64,000 bases of DNA from Alteromonas sp. M12 (GTDB taxonomy: Bacteria > Pseudomonadota > Gammaproteobacteria > Enterobacterales > Alteromonadaceae): positions 2,852,001-2,916,000 of the forward strand of contig NZ_CP144164.1 of NCBI RefSeq assembly GCF_037478005.1, written 5' to 3'. The notes under the pieces were generated by a model. That model was not told the origin of the DNA. It ran no database searches and saw only the letters and a list, made by a program, of their open reading frames with translations. Positions 35,877 through 44,131 of the stretch are shown piece by piece (within the stretch, counting starts at the first letter, position 1; every line of letters begins with the position of its first letter). Both the position numbers and the translations under genes were made by a program.

Positions 35877-37198
35877 TCAGGTTATCGTTGCGCCTCAGAA
35901 GTTTTGCGGCCGCCTTGCTGGCACTGCTACTTTTCATTCCTTTAGGCGCAATGACCTTAGAACAAGCCTACACGGATAGTCTCAGTCAATCTATGCTCGA
36001 ACAATTGCGGGTGCAAAGTCTCACCCTTATTTCTGAATTTGAAATGGTAGACGGTGAGCCTGAAATGCCTGAACAACTGTTTAACGACAAGCTCAACATT
36101 CCTGGCTCTGGATTGTATGCATTTATTAAAATAAACGATGATGTTGTGTGGCAGTCTTTATCCACTTTAAACTGGTCAGAACAACCTCAGTTAGACGCCC
36201 CAATTATTGGTAAAGAAATATTTTTAGCTGAATTTAGTTTGGACGCTGATTATTTCCTGTATTCCTATACCGCTGAGTTTGAAGGTAATGTAGATTTTGA
36301 GCCCGTCAGCTTTTTTATTGTGCAAGATAAACTCACCTTTGAAAAAGAGCGGGATGCCTTTTCCAATACCCTTTGGTATTGGCTGGGCTTTTTAGCCTTG
36401 TTACTTTTGATCGTATTAATAGCCAGTTTAAATATGGCCTTGAGCCCAATAAACACATTGATTGGTCAAATCAAAAAGACCGAGGAAGGTGATATAGAAC
36501 GCTTACAACAAACCTACCCGCCTGAATTGGAAAAACTAAAACGCAGTATCAATCACCTGCTCGATACCGAACAGCAGCAACGTAGTCGCTATAAAAATAG
36601 TCTTAGCGATCTAGCCCATAGCTTAAAAACCCCTTTAGCTGTGCTTGCCGGTAACCCGAATCTGCCCAGCTCAGCCAATGAACCTTTATCACAAATAAAT
36701 AATATTATTCAACGCCAATTAAAACGTGCCGTTGCCGGTGCTGGCAGTGGCTGGGATCAGGCAGTTTCGGTATTGCCGATTGTTCAAAAACTACAATCAG
36801 CAATGGCTAAAGTGCATGCTGATAAAGATTTATCGATTAGCTTACAAATAGCAGAGAATTGCCAGTTCAAAGGTGACCAAACTGATTTAATGGAATTACT
36901 CGGAAATTTAATGGATAACGCCTGTAAAGCGGCAAAGTCTAAAGTCAAAGTGTCTGCACAACAAACCAATACAGTGTTGCGCATTACAGTGGAAGATGAC
37001 GGCAACGGCATTGAGCCGCAACATCGCCAAGAATTATTGCACCGAGGAAAACGCTTAGACAGTTATCAAGAAGGTCAAGGTATTGGTATGGCGGTGGTCA
37101 CCGATTTAATCTCTGCTTACCACGGTAAAATGGAAATTACTGACTCCACACTAGGTGGAGCCAAAATTGAAATGACCTTTACTCGGATGCCTGATTGA
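35873..37198 (+). CDS. phoQ: PhoQ-like sensor histidine kinase
   Basis: The 441-residue inner-membrane kinase has two transmembrane segments (about 10-30 and 165-188) around a periplasmic sensor of about 135 residues containing acidic stretches (EFEMVDGEPEMPEQ). A HAMP-like linker follows. The H-box SDLAHSLKTPLAVL (His249) is the PhoQ form, and N-box GNLMDNACKAA and G-box GQGIGMAVV are intact. The acidic sensor could bind divalent cations as in PhoQ (inference). It overlaps the AI-2E permease gene tail to tail by 20 bp. Confidence 0.83.
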   Translation: MIRLSLRLRSFAAALLALLLFIPLGAMTLEQAYTDSLSQSMLEQLRVQSLTLISEFEMVDGEPEMPEQLFNDKLNIPGSGLYAFIKINDDVVWQSLSTLNWSEQPQLDAPIIGKEIFLAEFSLDADYFLYSYTAEFEGNVDFEPVSFFIVQDKLTFEKERDAFSNTLWYWLGFLALLLLIVLIASLNMALSPINTLIGQIKKTEEGDIERLQQTYPPELEKLKRSINHLLDTEQQQRSRYKNSLSDLAHSLKTPLAVLAGNPNLPSSANEPLSQINNIIQRQLKRAVAGAGSGWDQAVSVLPIVQKLQSAMAKVHADKDLSISLQIAENCQFKGDQTDLMELLGNLMDNACKAAKSKVKVSAQQTNTVLRITVEDDGNGIEPQHRQELLHRGKRLDSYQEGQGIGMAVVTDLISAYHGKMEITDSTLGGAKIEMTFTRMPD

Positions 37199-38252
37199 GC
37201 TCAGCTTCATCTTCTTTTTCATCTGGAATATCTTCACTATCGAGCAAGACCGCTATCCACTGACTATCTTGATTGGACTCTAATGCTATTTTTACGATCA
37301 TAGTCAAAGGCACCGATAACAGCATGCCCACAGTGCCTAATAACCATCCCCAGAAAATTAACGATAAAAACACCACTAAAGTGGATAAGCCTAAGCCTCT
37401 GCCTAAAAATTTCGGTTCAACTACATTACCCATAACAGTGTTGGTGACCACATATCCAATGGCGGTGAGTCCAGCCACACCAGGGCCCAATTGTACAAAT
37501 GCCAGCAATACCGCTGGGACAGCCGCAATAATCGACCCAATGTTTGGAATGTAATTCAATAGAAACGCTAACACCGCCCATAACATAAAGTGATCTAGGC
37601 CTAAGAAATATAACCAAAGGCCAATCACCACGCCAGTGCCTATGCTGACGATGGTTTTTATTACTAAATAATTTTTAACCGACACTAAAAACTTATCTAT
37701 TTGCTGAATCTTCATGGATGGATCATCCAGCGCAATGTGCACTTTCTTAGGCACCGAATCAGCTTCAAAAAGCATAAACACGACAGTTAAAATAATTAAT
37801 AAAAAGTTAGTCAGTACACTGCCAAAACTGGTGAGTATATTAGTGGCCATACTCATGGCGATGCCGGGATCTAAATAAGACACGAGCAAATCACTGTTTA
37901 CTTCAATATTAAACAGAGTTTCAAGCTTGCTGGTTATCCATACTAGCTCATCACTTAATTGTTGTTTGTATTGGGGAATATTTTCACGAAATTCGGCCAT
38001 GGAGTTACCCACTAAACCTGCTAACATAAATCCAAATATCACAATTAACAGTATAACTAGTATCACTGATAACCAACGAGGAACCTTGTATTTAGAAGCC
38101 CAATGGATTATTGGATGACACGCCATCGCTATAAAAATAGATAAAAGAAAAGGAACTACGATTGTACTGGCTGCTTTAATACCAGCTAATATAATAACAA
38201 TACAGGCTAACACTAATATTGCTTTAATCGCAGTGGGCGACTTAGTTTCCAT
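37179..38252 (-). CDS. AI-2E family (PerM/TqsA-type) membrane permease
   Basis: The 357-residue protein has 7-8 hydrophobic segments with the usual AI-2E pattern: IIVLAGIKAASTIVVPFL, the soluble region after the third helix, and LNYIPNIGSIIAAVPAVLLA and EPKFLGRGLGLSTLVVFLSLIFWGWL-like blocks near the end. Members export autoinducer-2 or act in Na+/H+ exchange; substrate here is unknown. No terminator separates its end from phoQ's. Confidence 0.82.
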   Translation of the reverse strand: METKSPTAIKAILVLACIVIILAGIKAASTIVVPFLLSIFIAMACHPIIHWASKYKVPRWLSVILVILLIVIFGFMLAGLVGNSMAEFRENIPQYKQQLSDELVWITSKLETLFNIEVNSDLLVSYLDPGIAMSMATNILTSFGSVLTNFLLIILTVVFMLFEADSVPKKVHIALDDPSMKIQQIDKFLVSVKNYLVIKTIVSIGTGVVIGLWLYFLGLDHFMLWAVLAFLLNYIPNIGSIIAAVPAVLLAFVQLGPGVAGLTAIGYVVTNTVMGNVVEPKFLGRGLGLSTLVVFLSLIFWGWLLGTVGMLLSVPLTMIVKIALESNQDSQWIAVLLDSEDIPDEKEDEAELNQASE

Positions 38253-38363
38253 ATAGATTCACATTGGATTATTTGATGTTGGTCCACAAACTAGCAGATA
38301 ATAGACCTATTGAAAACACAACGATTAAACAACATTTCGCGAATTTTAAGGAAGTGACAATAA

Positions 38364-38729
38364 ATGAAGCTGAATCCAGCCACTATCAGAATTAAAAACC
38401 TCAGGTTACGCACTTACATTGGTATTAATGAAGATGAAATAGTGAACAAACAAGACGTTATCGTTAATGTGAAAATTCATTACAACGCCGAGCAAGCAAC
38501 AGACTCAGATGATATGGAAGATGCATTAAATTATAAAATCATTACCAAACGAATTATCAAACTGGTAGAAGACAACCGTTTTTCACTGCTGGAAAAGCTA
38601 ACATCAGACGTATTGGAAATTGCCGCAGAACATCCTTGGGTAATTTATGCTGAAGCCGAAGTAGATAAGCCCCATGCACTACGTTTCTCAGACTCAGTAT
38701 CACTGTGCCTATCATGTACTAAAGGGTAA
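38364..38729 (+). CDS. folX: Dihydroneopterin triphosphate 2'-epimerase
   Basis: The 121-residue T-fold enzyme reads [22 protein letters not shown] at the start, which separates FolX from dihydroneopterin aldolase FolB. The catalytic Lys is in [13 protein letters not shown], and [13 protein letters not shown] is typical. It epimerises H2-neopterin triphosphate. AAGGAAG precedes the ATG. Confidence 0.93.
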   Translation: MKLNPATIRIKNLRLRTYIGINEDEIVNKQDVIVNVKIHYNAEQATDSDDMEDALNYKIITKRIIKLVEDNRFSLLEKLTSDVLEIAAEHPWVIYAEAEVDKPHALRFSDSVSLCLSCTKG

Positions 38730-38764
38730 TTCTGTTCACTCCAGATTGAAGCAAATAAAATCAG

Positions 38765-38787
38765 AAAAAGGGCGAATCGCCCTTTTT
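38765..38787. terminator. Bidirectional terminator between folX and ybbP
   Basis: AAAAAGGGCG (38765-38774) and CGCCCTTTTT (38778-38787) pair perfectly across AAT, flanked by A and T runs suited to both convergent genes. Confidence 0.88.
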
Positions 38788-38815
38788 AATGATTATTTTG
38801 AATAGCTTTAATTGT

Positions 38816-41332
38816 CTACACCATTTTCCGCAATAACTGACTGGTATTTAAGGTTAATAACCTCCAGCATCCTGCAGCACCTAACAAGCCAACAGTGGCC
38901 GCACCAACAACTGGAGCAATAATCCAATATTCGAAATGTAGTTTTCCCTGCATTTCAAAAATTTGTGACTGCAATAAATATAAGGTGAGTTCATTGGCAA
39001 AGGCTGCCATCAACCCCGCCACTGCACCAATAATTAAAAACTCATAAATAACACTGGCGCGGATCAAGCTGCCTTTGGCCCCTAGCGTACGTAAAATGGC
39101 CAACTCTTGCTGGCGCTCATCCATGCTCGCCTGAACTTGCGCAATTAACACCAAAGAACCGGCAATCAACACTAACACTAGAATAAACTCAACCGCCACA
39201 GAGACTTGATCAACAATGGCTCTTAATTGATTAATTCTTGCGTCTACATCAAATAAGGTGACACTGGAAAATGGCTGCATTAGCTGCGCTATTTTCGATT
39301 TTTGCTCTGTTGGAACATGAAAGCTAGTGATGTAAGTGGGTAGAAATGCCTGCATGGCTTCAGGCTGCAATACAAAAAAGAAATTGGGTTGCATGGTCTG
39401 CCAATTGACACTGCGAAGACTGGTCACTTTCACGCTAATCACTTCACTACCAATATTAAATGTTAGTTTGTCATCTAACTTAATATTTAATCTTGACGCT
39501 AACCTCTGCTCTACAGAAACCCCGTATTCATCTCCGGTTTGCCATTCGTCTAACCACTTTCCAGCAACAATTTTGTTTTCATTTTGGAGTTGATTACTCC
39601 AAGTTAAATTAGCCTCTCGCCCTAGTCCGTTGCGGCCACTATCTTGTTTATCTTCATCTTCTTTAGTGATCTCAGTTCGTATTTTTTCGTCGTTAATCGA
39701 CACAAACCTAGCCCTAACAACCGGATAAAACACATCGGTTTTAACACCTAACTGTTCGAAATGTTGATTTAATGCAGGACGTTGCTGCTCAGTAATATTT
39801 GACATGAAATAGTTAGGAGTGCCTTGCGGTAGCTGGTCGCGCCACTGCGAGACCATGTCGTTACGCATAACCAAAACCACAAGTAACAACATAATAGTGA
39901 CCGAAAAACTAATCAGCTGCACACTGTTATCCATAGCCCGTCTTTTGATTCTCGCCCAAGCTAACTGCCACGCCCCCATTTTACCTTGACCTAACTTTCT
40001 GCCAACCGCGATCAAACCATAAGTGATGGCCAACAACGCACAGACTAAAACGATACCGGAAACAAACAGGATTAAGCTAATTTGCAAGTTTTGGCTATAG
40101 GCCCACATCAATATCAATATGGCTGAACCCGTGGCCGCAAACTGCAGAACTCTGGAACTCATCCCAGCTCCTAAATCACGTCTGAGTACACGTAAAGGCG
40201 GAACCGAGAATAATTTTAACAAGGGATAAAGTGAAAACAGAACCGCACAAATCATTCCGGTAAAAACAGCAATGACCAATGGACGCCAATGCCATACGTC
40301 GATGGAAACACTGACTTTATCGGCAATCGCCAAAATGACCAATTGTTGAATGATAAAACCGACGACCGTCCCCACTAAGATACCCAACAAGGTGATAAAA
40401 GATATTTGATATAAATAAACCCGTTGTACTAATTGTTTACTCGCACCCAGGGTTTTCATGATCGCAACGGGATCATAATGACGTTGGCTATAACGTTGAG
40501 CAGCAACGGCAATAGACACTGCCGCCAATACAATTGCTAACAGACTGGCAAGTAAAAAGTATTGCTCAGCTCTGCCTACAGAACGCCCAAGTTGCGAGTC
40601 GTCATCTTCTACCGATTGCCAAGAGTGAATTTCTCGATTTAACTGAGGTCGCAGCCAATCATAATAATCATCTAAATCACCGCTATCCCCAACGAAAAAA
40701 TAGGTGTAGTCAATTCGACTACCTGGGCCAGTAATATGAGTTGCAGCCAAATCGTTAAGGCTTATCAATACCTTCGGATTACCACCAAACACACTAAACC
40801 CAGAATCCGGCACATCCGTAATGACTCGGGTTAAAGTGAACTCCTTATCTCCCACCTCAATTTTATCACCAAGCTTTAAACCGAGTTTCTGTAACAACAG
40901 TGACTCCGCCCAAGCTTCGCCAGAAGCCGGTAAATTTTTAGTCACCTGACCCAAACCAAAGGGCTCTGTTGAGGTTTTTAACTCACCTTTTAAGGGATAA
41001 CCGTCATCTGCAGCGCGTAAGCTGGTTAAAGTCATTTGCTCGTTACCAAATACCATGGAGCGGGCATACACTTGCTGGGTGGTTTGCAAGCCTAATTCTT
41101 TTGCTTTTGCAATCCAGTTAGGATCAACGGGTTTATCTGACTCTAACAGCCTGTCAGCGGCAATAAACTCGGCAGATTTAGCCGTCAGAGCACCTTGAAG
41201 TCGTTCACTGAATAATGAGAGTGACAAAACCGCTGCCACAGACAAAACAATCGCAAACAAAATAATCGTAAGTTCGCCACGTTTAGCTTCGTGCTTGAAT
41301 AAACGCCAAGCCAAATTAAAACCATATTTCAT
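38816..41332 (-). CDS. ybbP: ABC transporter permease, FtsX/MacB type (YbbP)
   Basis: The 838-residue protein has about ten transmembrane segments and two FtsX-like permease domains (around 250-375 and 710-835) separated by periplasmic MacB-like regions. The first segment starts MKYGFNLAWRLFKHEAKRGELTIILFAIVL. It pairs with YbbA, 2 bp upstream. Type VII ABC complexes do not import substrate but move lipoproteins or lyso-lipids or transmit force; YbbAP-TesA is a conserved set, suggesting envelope hydrophobic-molecule handling. Confidence 0.92.
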   Translation of the reverse strand: MKYGFNLAWRLFKHEAKRGELTIILFAIVLSVAAVLSLSLFSERLQGALTAKSAEFIAADRLLESDKPVDPNWIAKAKELGLQTTQQVYARSMVFGNEQMTLTSLRAADDGYPLKGELKTSTEPFGLGQVTKNLPASGEAWAESLLLQKLGLKLGDKIEVGDKEFTLTRVITDVPDSGFSVFGGNPKVLISLNDLAATHITGPGSRIDYTYFFVGDSGDLDDYYDWLRPQLNREIHSWQSVEDDDSQLGRSVGRAEQYFLLASLLAIVLAAVSIAVAAQRYSQRHYDPVAIMKTLGASKQLVQRVYLYQISFITLLGILVGTVVGFIIQQLVILAIADKVSVSIDVWHWRPLVIAVFTGMICAVLFSLYPLLKLFSVPPLRVLRRDLGAGMSSRVLQFAATGSAILILMWAYSQNLQISLILFVSGIVLVCALLAITYGLIAVGRKLGQGKMGAWQLAWARIKRRAMDNSVQLISFSVTIMLLLVVLVMRNDMVSQWRDQLPQGTPNYFMSNITEQQRPALNQHFEQLGVKTDVFYPVVRARFVSINDEKIRTEITKEDEDKQDSGRNGLGREANLTWSNQLQNENKIVAGKWLDEWQTGDEYGVSVEQRLASRLNIKLDDKLTFNIGSEVISVKVTSLRSVNWQTMQPNFFFVLQPEAMQAFLPTYITSFHVPTEQKSKIAQLMQPFSSVTLFDVDARINQLRAIVDQVSVAVEFILVLVLIAGSLVLIAQVQASMDERQQELAILRTLGAKGSLIRASVIYEFLIIGAVAGLMAAFANELTLYLLQSQIFEMQGKLHFEYWIIAPVVGAATVGLLGAAGCWRLLTLNTSQLLRKMV

Positions 41333-41334
41333 GT

Positions 41335-42060
41335 TTAACTAGCCTGCTGTTGTTGGTCTGATTGTGAATCGGATGAGGTAACCTCAGTTAACACACCCGC
41401 TTGCATACTCAACTGACGCTGACACTGTTTCGCCAATACGGGATCATGGGTAACAAGCACTAAAGTAGTATCTGAGTCTCTATTTAACTCGAACAACAAA
41501 GACTCTACTTTTTCACTATTAGCGGCATCCAAATTACCGGTTGGTTCATCCGCAAATAAAATTTTAGGCTTAGTGATAAAGGCACGTGCTATCGCTACAC
41601 GTTGTTGCTCACCGCCTGACAATTGATTGGGATAGTGATTGCCACGATGTCCCAAGCCGACCTGTTCAAGAATTTGTTGACCAAGCTGTTTGGCATTATC
41701 TAAACCCGCTATTTCAGCCGGAAGCATAATATTTTCCAATGCGGTTAAGCTTTGCACCAACATAAAACTTTGAAATATAAATCCAACTTTTTCGCCCCGT
41801 AGCCTAGCACGCTGTTCTTCATCCATAGAATGCAAAGGCGCACCAGCCAAGAAGATCTCACCTTCGGTTACCTGATCCAGACCCGCTAACAAACTCAGCA
41901 GTGTAGACTTACCGGAACCCGACGCACCAATAATGGCAACCGACTCACCAGCCTTGACTTTAAAACTAATTGGTTGAAGGATCTGAAGTTCACCTTCGCT
42001 CGTACTTACTACTTTGGTGATTTGTTTAGTTTCTATCATTACATTTGGAGTTGTTGTCAT
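41335..42060 (-). CDS. ybbA: ABC transporter ATPase (YbbA)
   Basis: The 241-residue LolD/MacB-class ATPase has Walker A GASGSGKS, signature LSGGEQQRVAIARAF, Walker B ILFADEPTGNLD and H-loop VTHD. It energises YbbP. It diverges from tesA with its start 1 bp from the tesA start, the same arrangement as in E. coli. Confidence 0.94.
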   Translation of the reverse strand: MTTTPNVMIETKQITKVVSTSEGELQILQPISFKVKAGESVAIIGASGSGKSTLLSLLAGLDQVTEGEIFLAGAPLHSMDEEQRARLRGEKVGFIFQSFMLVQSLTALENIMLPAEIAGLDNAKQLGQQILEQVGLGHRGNHYPNQLSGGEQQRVAIARAFITKPKILFADEPTGNLDAANSEKVESLLFELNRDSDTTLVLVTHDPVLAKQCQRQLSMQAGVLTEVTSSDSQSDQQQQAS

Positions 42061-42061
42061 A

Positions 42062-42718
42062 GTGCACTTATGGTTTAAAAGAGACAGAAATCGTCTGTTT
42101 ATTGTTGGGTTAATAGTTATACTTTTACTGAGTATTTCAGATCACTTGCAAGCTCAACAAGCTGACGATCCACAATCGGTAAAAATACTGATTCTAGGAG
42201 ATAGCTTAAGCGCTGCTTATGGGCTAACGCAAGAACAAGGTTGGGTTAGTTTGTTACAAAATGCATGGCAAAACCAAGGCATAAACGTTGTAAACGCCGC
42301 AATAAGCGGTGAAACGACAGACGGTGCTTTAGCTCGGCTTCCCAGATTACTCGATCAACACTCCCCTACCCATTTATACATTGAATTGGGTGGTAATGAC
42401 GGATTGCAAGGTCACCCAGTGAAAAAAATGCAGGCCAACATTCAACAGATGATTGATATGGCTCAACAGCAAGGGCTTTCGGTAATTTTACAGCAAATGC
42501 AGATACCCACTAATTACGGTCGCAGATATAACCAAATGTTCACCGGCATGTTCACTGAGCTATCCGTTGAAAATGAGATTCCTTTAATCCCGTTCTTTTT
42601 ACAGGAAATTGCCTTAGACAAATCACTAATGCAAAAAGATGGCATCCACCCTAATTTGCAAGCGCAACCGATGATCGCGAATTTTATGCAACAACAATTA
42701 GAACAATGGATTGACTAA
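42062..42718 (+). CDS. tesA: Multifunctional acyl-CoA thioesterase I / lysophospholipase L1 / esterase
   Basis: This SGNH hydrolase has the GDSLSAAYG block with the catalytic Ser, GETTDGALARL, the Asn in LGGNDGLQG and the Asp-x-x-His in DGIHPN near the C-terminus. A hydrophobic signal (LFIVGLIVILLLSISDHLQAQQ) sends it to the periplasm. An ATG at 42014 would overlap ybbA by 47 bp; the GTG at 42062 is preferred, but the start is uncertain. Divergent partner of ybbAP. Confidence 0.88.
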   Translation: MHLWFKRDRNRLFIVGLIVILLLSISDHLQAQQADDPQSVKILILGDSLSAAYGLTQEQGWVSLLQNAWQNQGINVVNAAISGETTDGALARLPRLLDQHSPTHLYIELGGNDGLQGHPVKKMQANIQQMIDMAQQQGLSVILQQMQIPTNYGRRYNQMFTGMFTELSVENEIPLIPFFLQEIALDKSLMQKDGIHPNLQAQPMIANFMQQQLEQWID

Positions 42719-42842
42719 ATGTAAGCATATTAGCTTGTTATAGACGCTGTGCGATTGACAGAGTTGTTTATTTCACAATAGTGCATGCTGTTATTTTTTG
42801 TACTATATTTACCAATAGTTATCAGCAACGAGGATTATTAAA

Positions 42843-43022
42843 ATGGAAGTAGGTTCTTCATCTAGCAGTACAGCTGCCCAAGCAGCTCCGCAGCAACAAG
42901 CTCGTCAGGTTGAAACTCAACAACGGCAAGCCGAGCTTGAATCACCGTCTCAATCATCTTCGACTCAAAACAGTCCTACACCTGACTCACGTGTGGGCTC
43001 AGTTATTAATACCCAAGCTTAA
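42843..43022 (+). CDS. Small Gln/Ser-rich protein of unknown function (59 residues)
   Basis: The ORF starts MEVGSSSSSTAAQAAPQQQA, has a Gln/Arg/Glu-rich middle predicted to be helical or disordered, and ends PDSRVGSVINTQA. A GAGG site lies 8 bases before the ATG, and a strong terminator follows 50 bp after the stop, so it is transcribed alone. No Cys, no signal peptide, no membrane segment. I cannot name the family. The last residues look like a conserved motif because they are less biased than the rest. Confidence 0.7.
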   Translation: MEVGSSSSSTAAQAAPQQQARQVETQQRQAELESPSQSSSTQNSPTPDSRVGSVINTQA

Positions 43023-43069
43023 TCGGTATTAACATAGCTAGTTTCGTCTAAACAGGCGATCAATTTTAA

Positions 43070-43099
43070 AAAACCGAGCCATTAGTGCTCGGTTTTTTT
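43070..43099 (+). terminator. Strong terminator of the small Gln-rich gene
   Basis: ACCGAGC (43073-43079) and GCTCGGT (43087-43093) pair around a 7-base loop, with T7 after and A6 before. The stretch 43100-43557 holds no supported gene: an 89-codon frame (43252-43521) has atypical composition and no ribosome site, and a 6-codon ORF after AGGAG at 43192 is too short to call. Confidence 0.85.
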
Positions 43100-43557
43100 A
43101 TCGCTGTACACAATATACAAAAAGCAACTTCTCTATCGGTCTTTTCAATTGATAACTATTTTTAGTCTGCCATTCTTTATATAGGAGTTTTATGACAAGA
43201 CGATATTCTTAATCGATAACACTTCATTTGGTTTATATACCTAGCTGTTAATTGGTTGTCAGGCAAAGGGCAATTATCATTTGTTCACCTAATGACCGTT
43301 GCATCTGCCAAATCACAGCTAAAATGCGTATAGCAGTGCGACAAATGACTGCTAAAACATGCAATCAATCTAAAAATAACGTTTTTTATGTTTTTATTTT
43401 CAATTTAATGCAAAGTTTCTATCCTTCAAAAATCGAATTAAACAGTACTAATTTAAAAAAGATTCAATACATTTGTACAAATAAGTGTCATGTTGTAGAT
43501 TTTTTAACTGGCTTTGCTTAGATATCGAGCAATCAAACAATTCTGTTAAAAAAAGGG

Positions 43558-43586
43558 TTGACGACCTTATGCCTTATCAGCATAAT
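43558..43586 (+). promoter_or_regulatory. tRNA operon promoter
   Basis: TTGACG (43558-43563) and CATAAT (43581-43586) are separated by exactly 17 bp and followed by ACGCGCC, a GC-rich discriminator typical of stable-RNA promoters under stringent control. The first tRNA begins 36 bp after the -10. Confidence 0.85.
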
Positions 43587-43622
43587 ACGCGCCACTCCAA
43601 AGCGGAGTACCCAAAGATAGAT

Positions 43623-43699
43623 GGCTACGTAGCTCAGCTGGTTAGAGCACATCACTCATAATGATGGGGTCGCAGGTTCGAGTCCCGCCGTAGCCACCA
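43623..43699 (+). tRNA. tRNA-Met(CAT)
   Basis: 77 bases including the encoded CCA. The acceptor GGCTACG pairs with CGTAGCC. The anticodon loop CTCATAA gives CAT. A paired first acceptor position and the sequence of the anticodon stem (CATCA/TGATG, no G-C triple) point to elongator and not initiator tRNA. Confidence 0.95.
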
Positions 43700-43723
43700 A
43701 GTCTTGTTTTAGAACAAGCATGT

Positions 43724-43808
43724 GCGGAAGTGGTGGAATTGGTAGACACGCTGGATTTAGGTTCCAGTGCTTCACGGCGTGAGAGTTCAAGTCTCTCCTT
43801 CCGCACCA
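43724..43808 (+). tRNA. tRNA-Leu(TAG)
   Basis: 85 bases including CCA, with a long variable arm as expected for Leu. The acceptor is GCGGAAG/CTTCCGC. Anticodon loop TTTAGGT gives TAG, reading CUN codons. Confidence 0.95.
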
Positions 43809-43815
43809 TCTTTGT

Positions 43816-43890
43816 TGGGGTATAGCCAAGCGGTAAGGCAGCGGGTTTTGATCCCGCCATTCGTTGGTTCAAATCCAGCTACCCCAGCCA
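43816..43890 (+). tRNA. tRNA-Gln(TTG), copy 1
   Basis: 75 bases including CCA. Acceptor TGGGGTA/TACCCCA with discriminator G. Anticodon loop TTTTGAT gives TTG. Confidence 0.95.
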
Positions 43891-43900
43891 TCTTTTGCGT

Positions 43901-43922
43901 AGCAAGTGCATTTGCACTTGCT
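43901..43922 (+). repeat. Spacer hairpin between the two tRNA-Gln genes
   Basis: AGCAAGTGCA (43901-43910) and TGCACTTGCT (43913-43922) are perfect inverted repeats. The stem with a 2-base gap could expose a cleavage site for separating the two tRNAs. Confidence 0.6.
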
Positions 43923-43928
43923 GCCATT

Positions 43929-44003
43929 TGGGGTATAGCCAAGCGGTAAGGCAGCGGGTTTTGATCCCGCCATTCGTTGGTTCAAATCCAGCTACCCCAG
44001 CCA
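43929..44003 (+). tRNA. tRNA-Gln(TTG), copy 2
   Basis: Identical in all 75 bases to copy 1, consistent with recent tandem duplication or gene conversion. Last RNA of the operon. Confidence 0.95.
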
Positions 44004-44009
44004 TATTTA

Positions 44010-44037
44010 AGCCCAAGATTTTGTCTTGGGCTTTTTT
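44010..44037 (+). terminator. Terminator of the tRNA operon
   Basis: AGCCCAAGA (44010-44018) pairs with TCTTGGGCT (44024-44032), 5-base loop, then T5. Confidence 0.9.
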
Positions 44038-44131
44038 ATTTGTTGTCAAATGATAGCCCTCCTTCTCTTTACATAAGAACTAGATCACTTCAAACTGCAG
44101 CTATAAAAATTATAAATGGGCAAGGATTCGA

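Noticed and set aside
43192-43212. Six-codon ORF (MTRRYS) behind AGGAG
   Set aside because: Too short to support; could be a gene-start remnant but nothing downstream continues it in any frame.
43252-43521. 89-codon open frame before the tRNA operon
   Set aside because: Poor ribosome site, Cys-rich and biased composition, and it runs through AT-rich non-coding DNA; no family resemblance.
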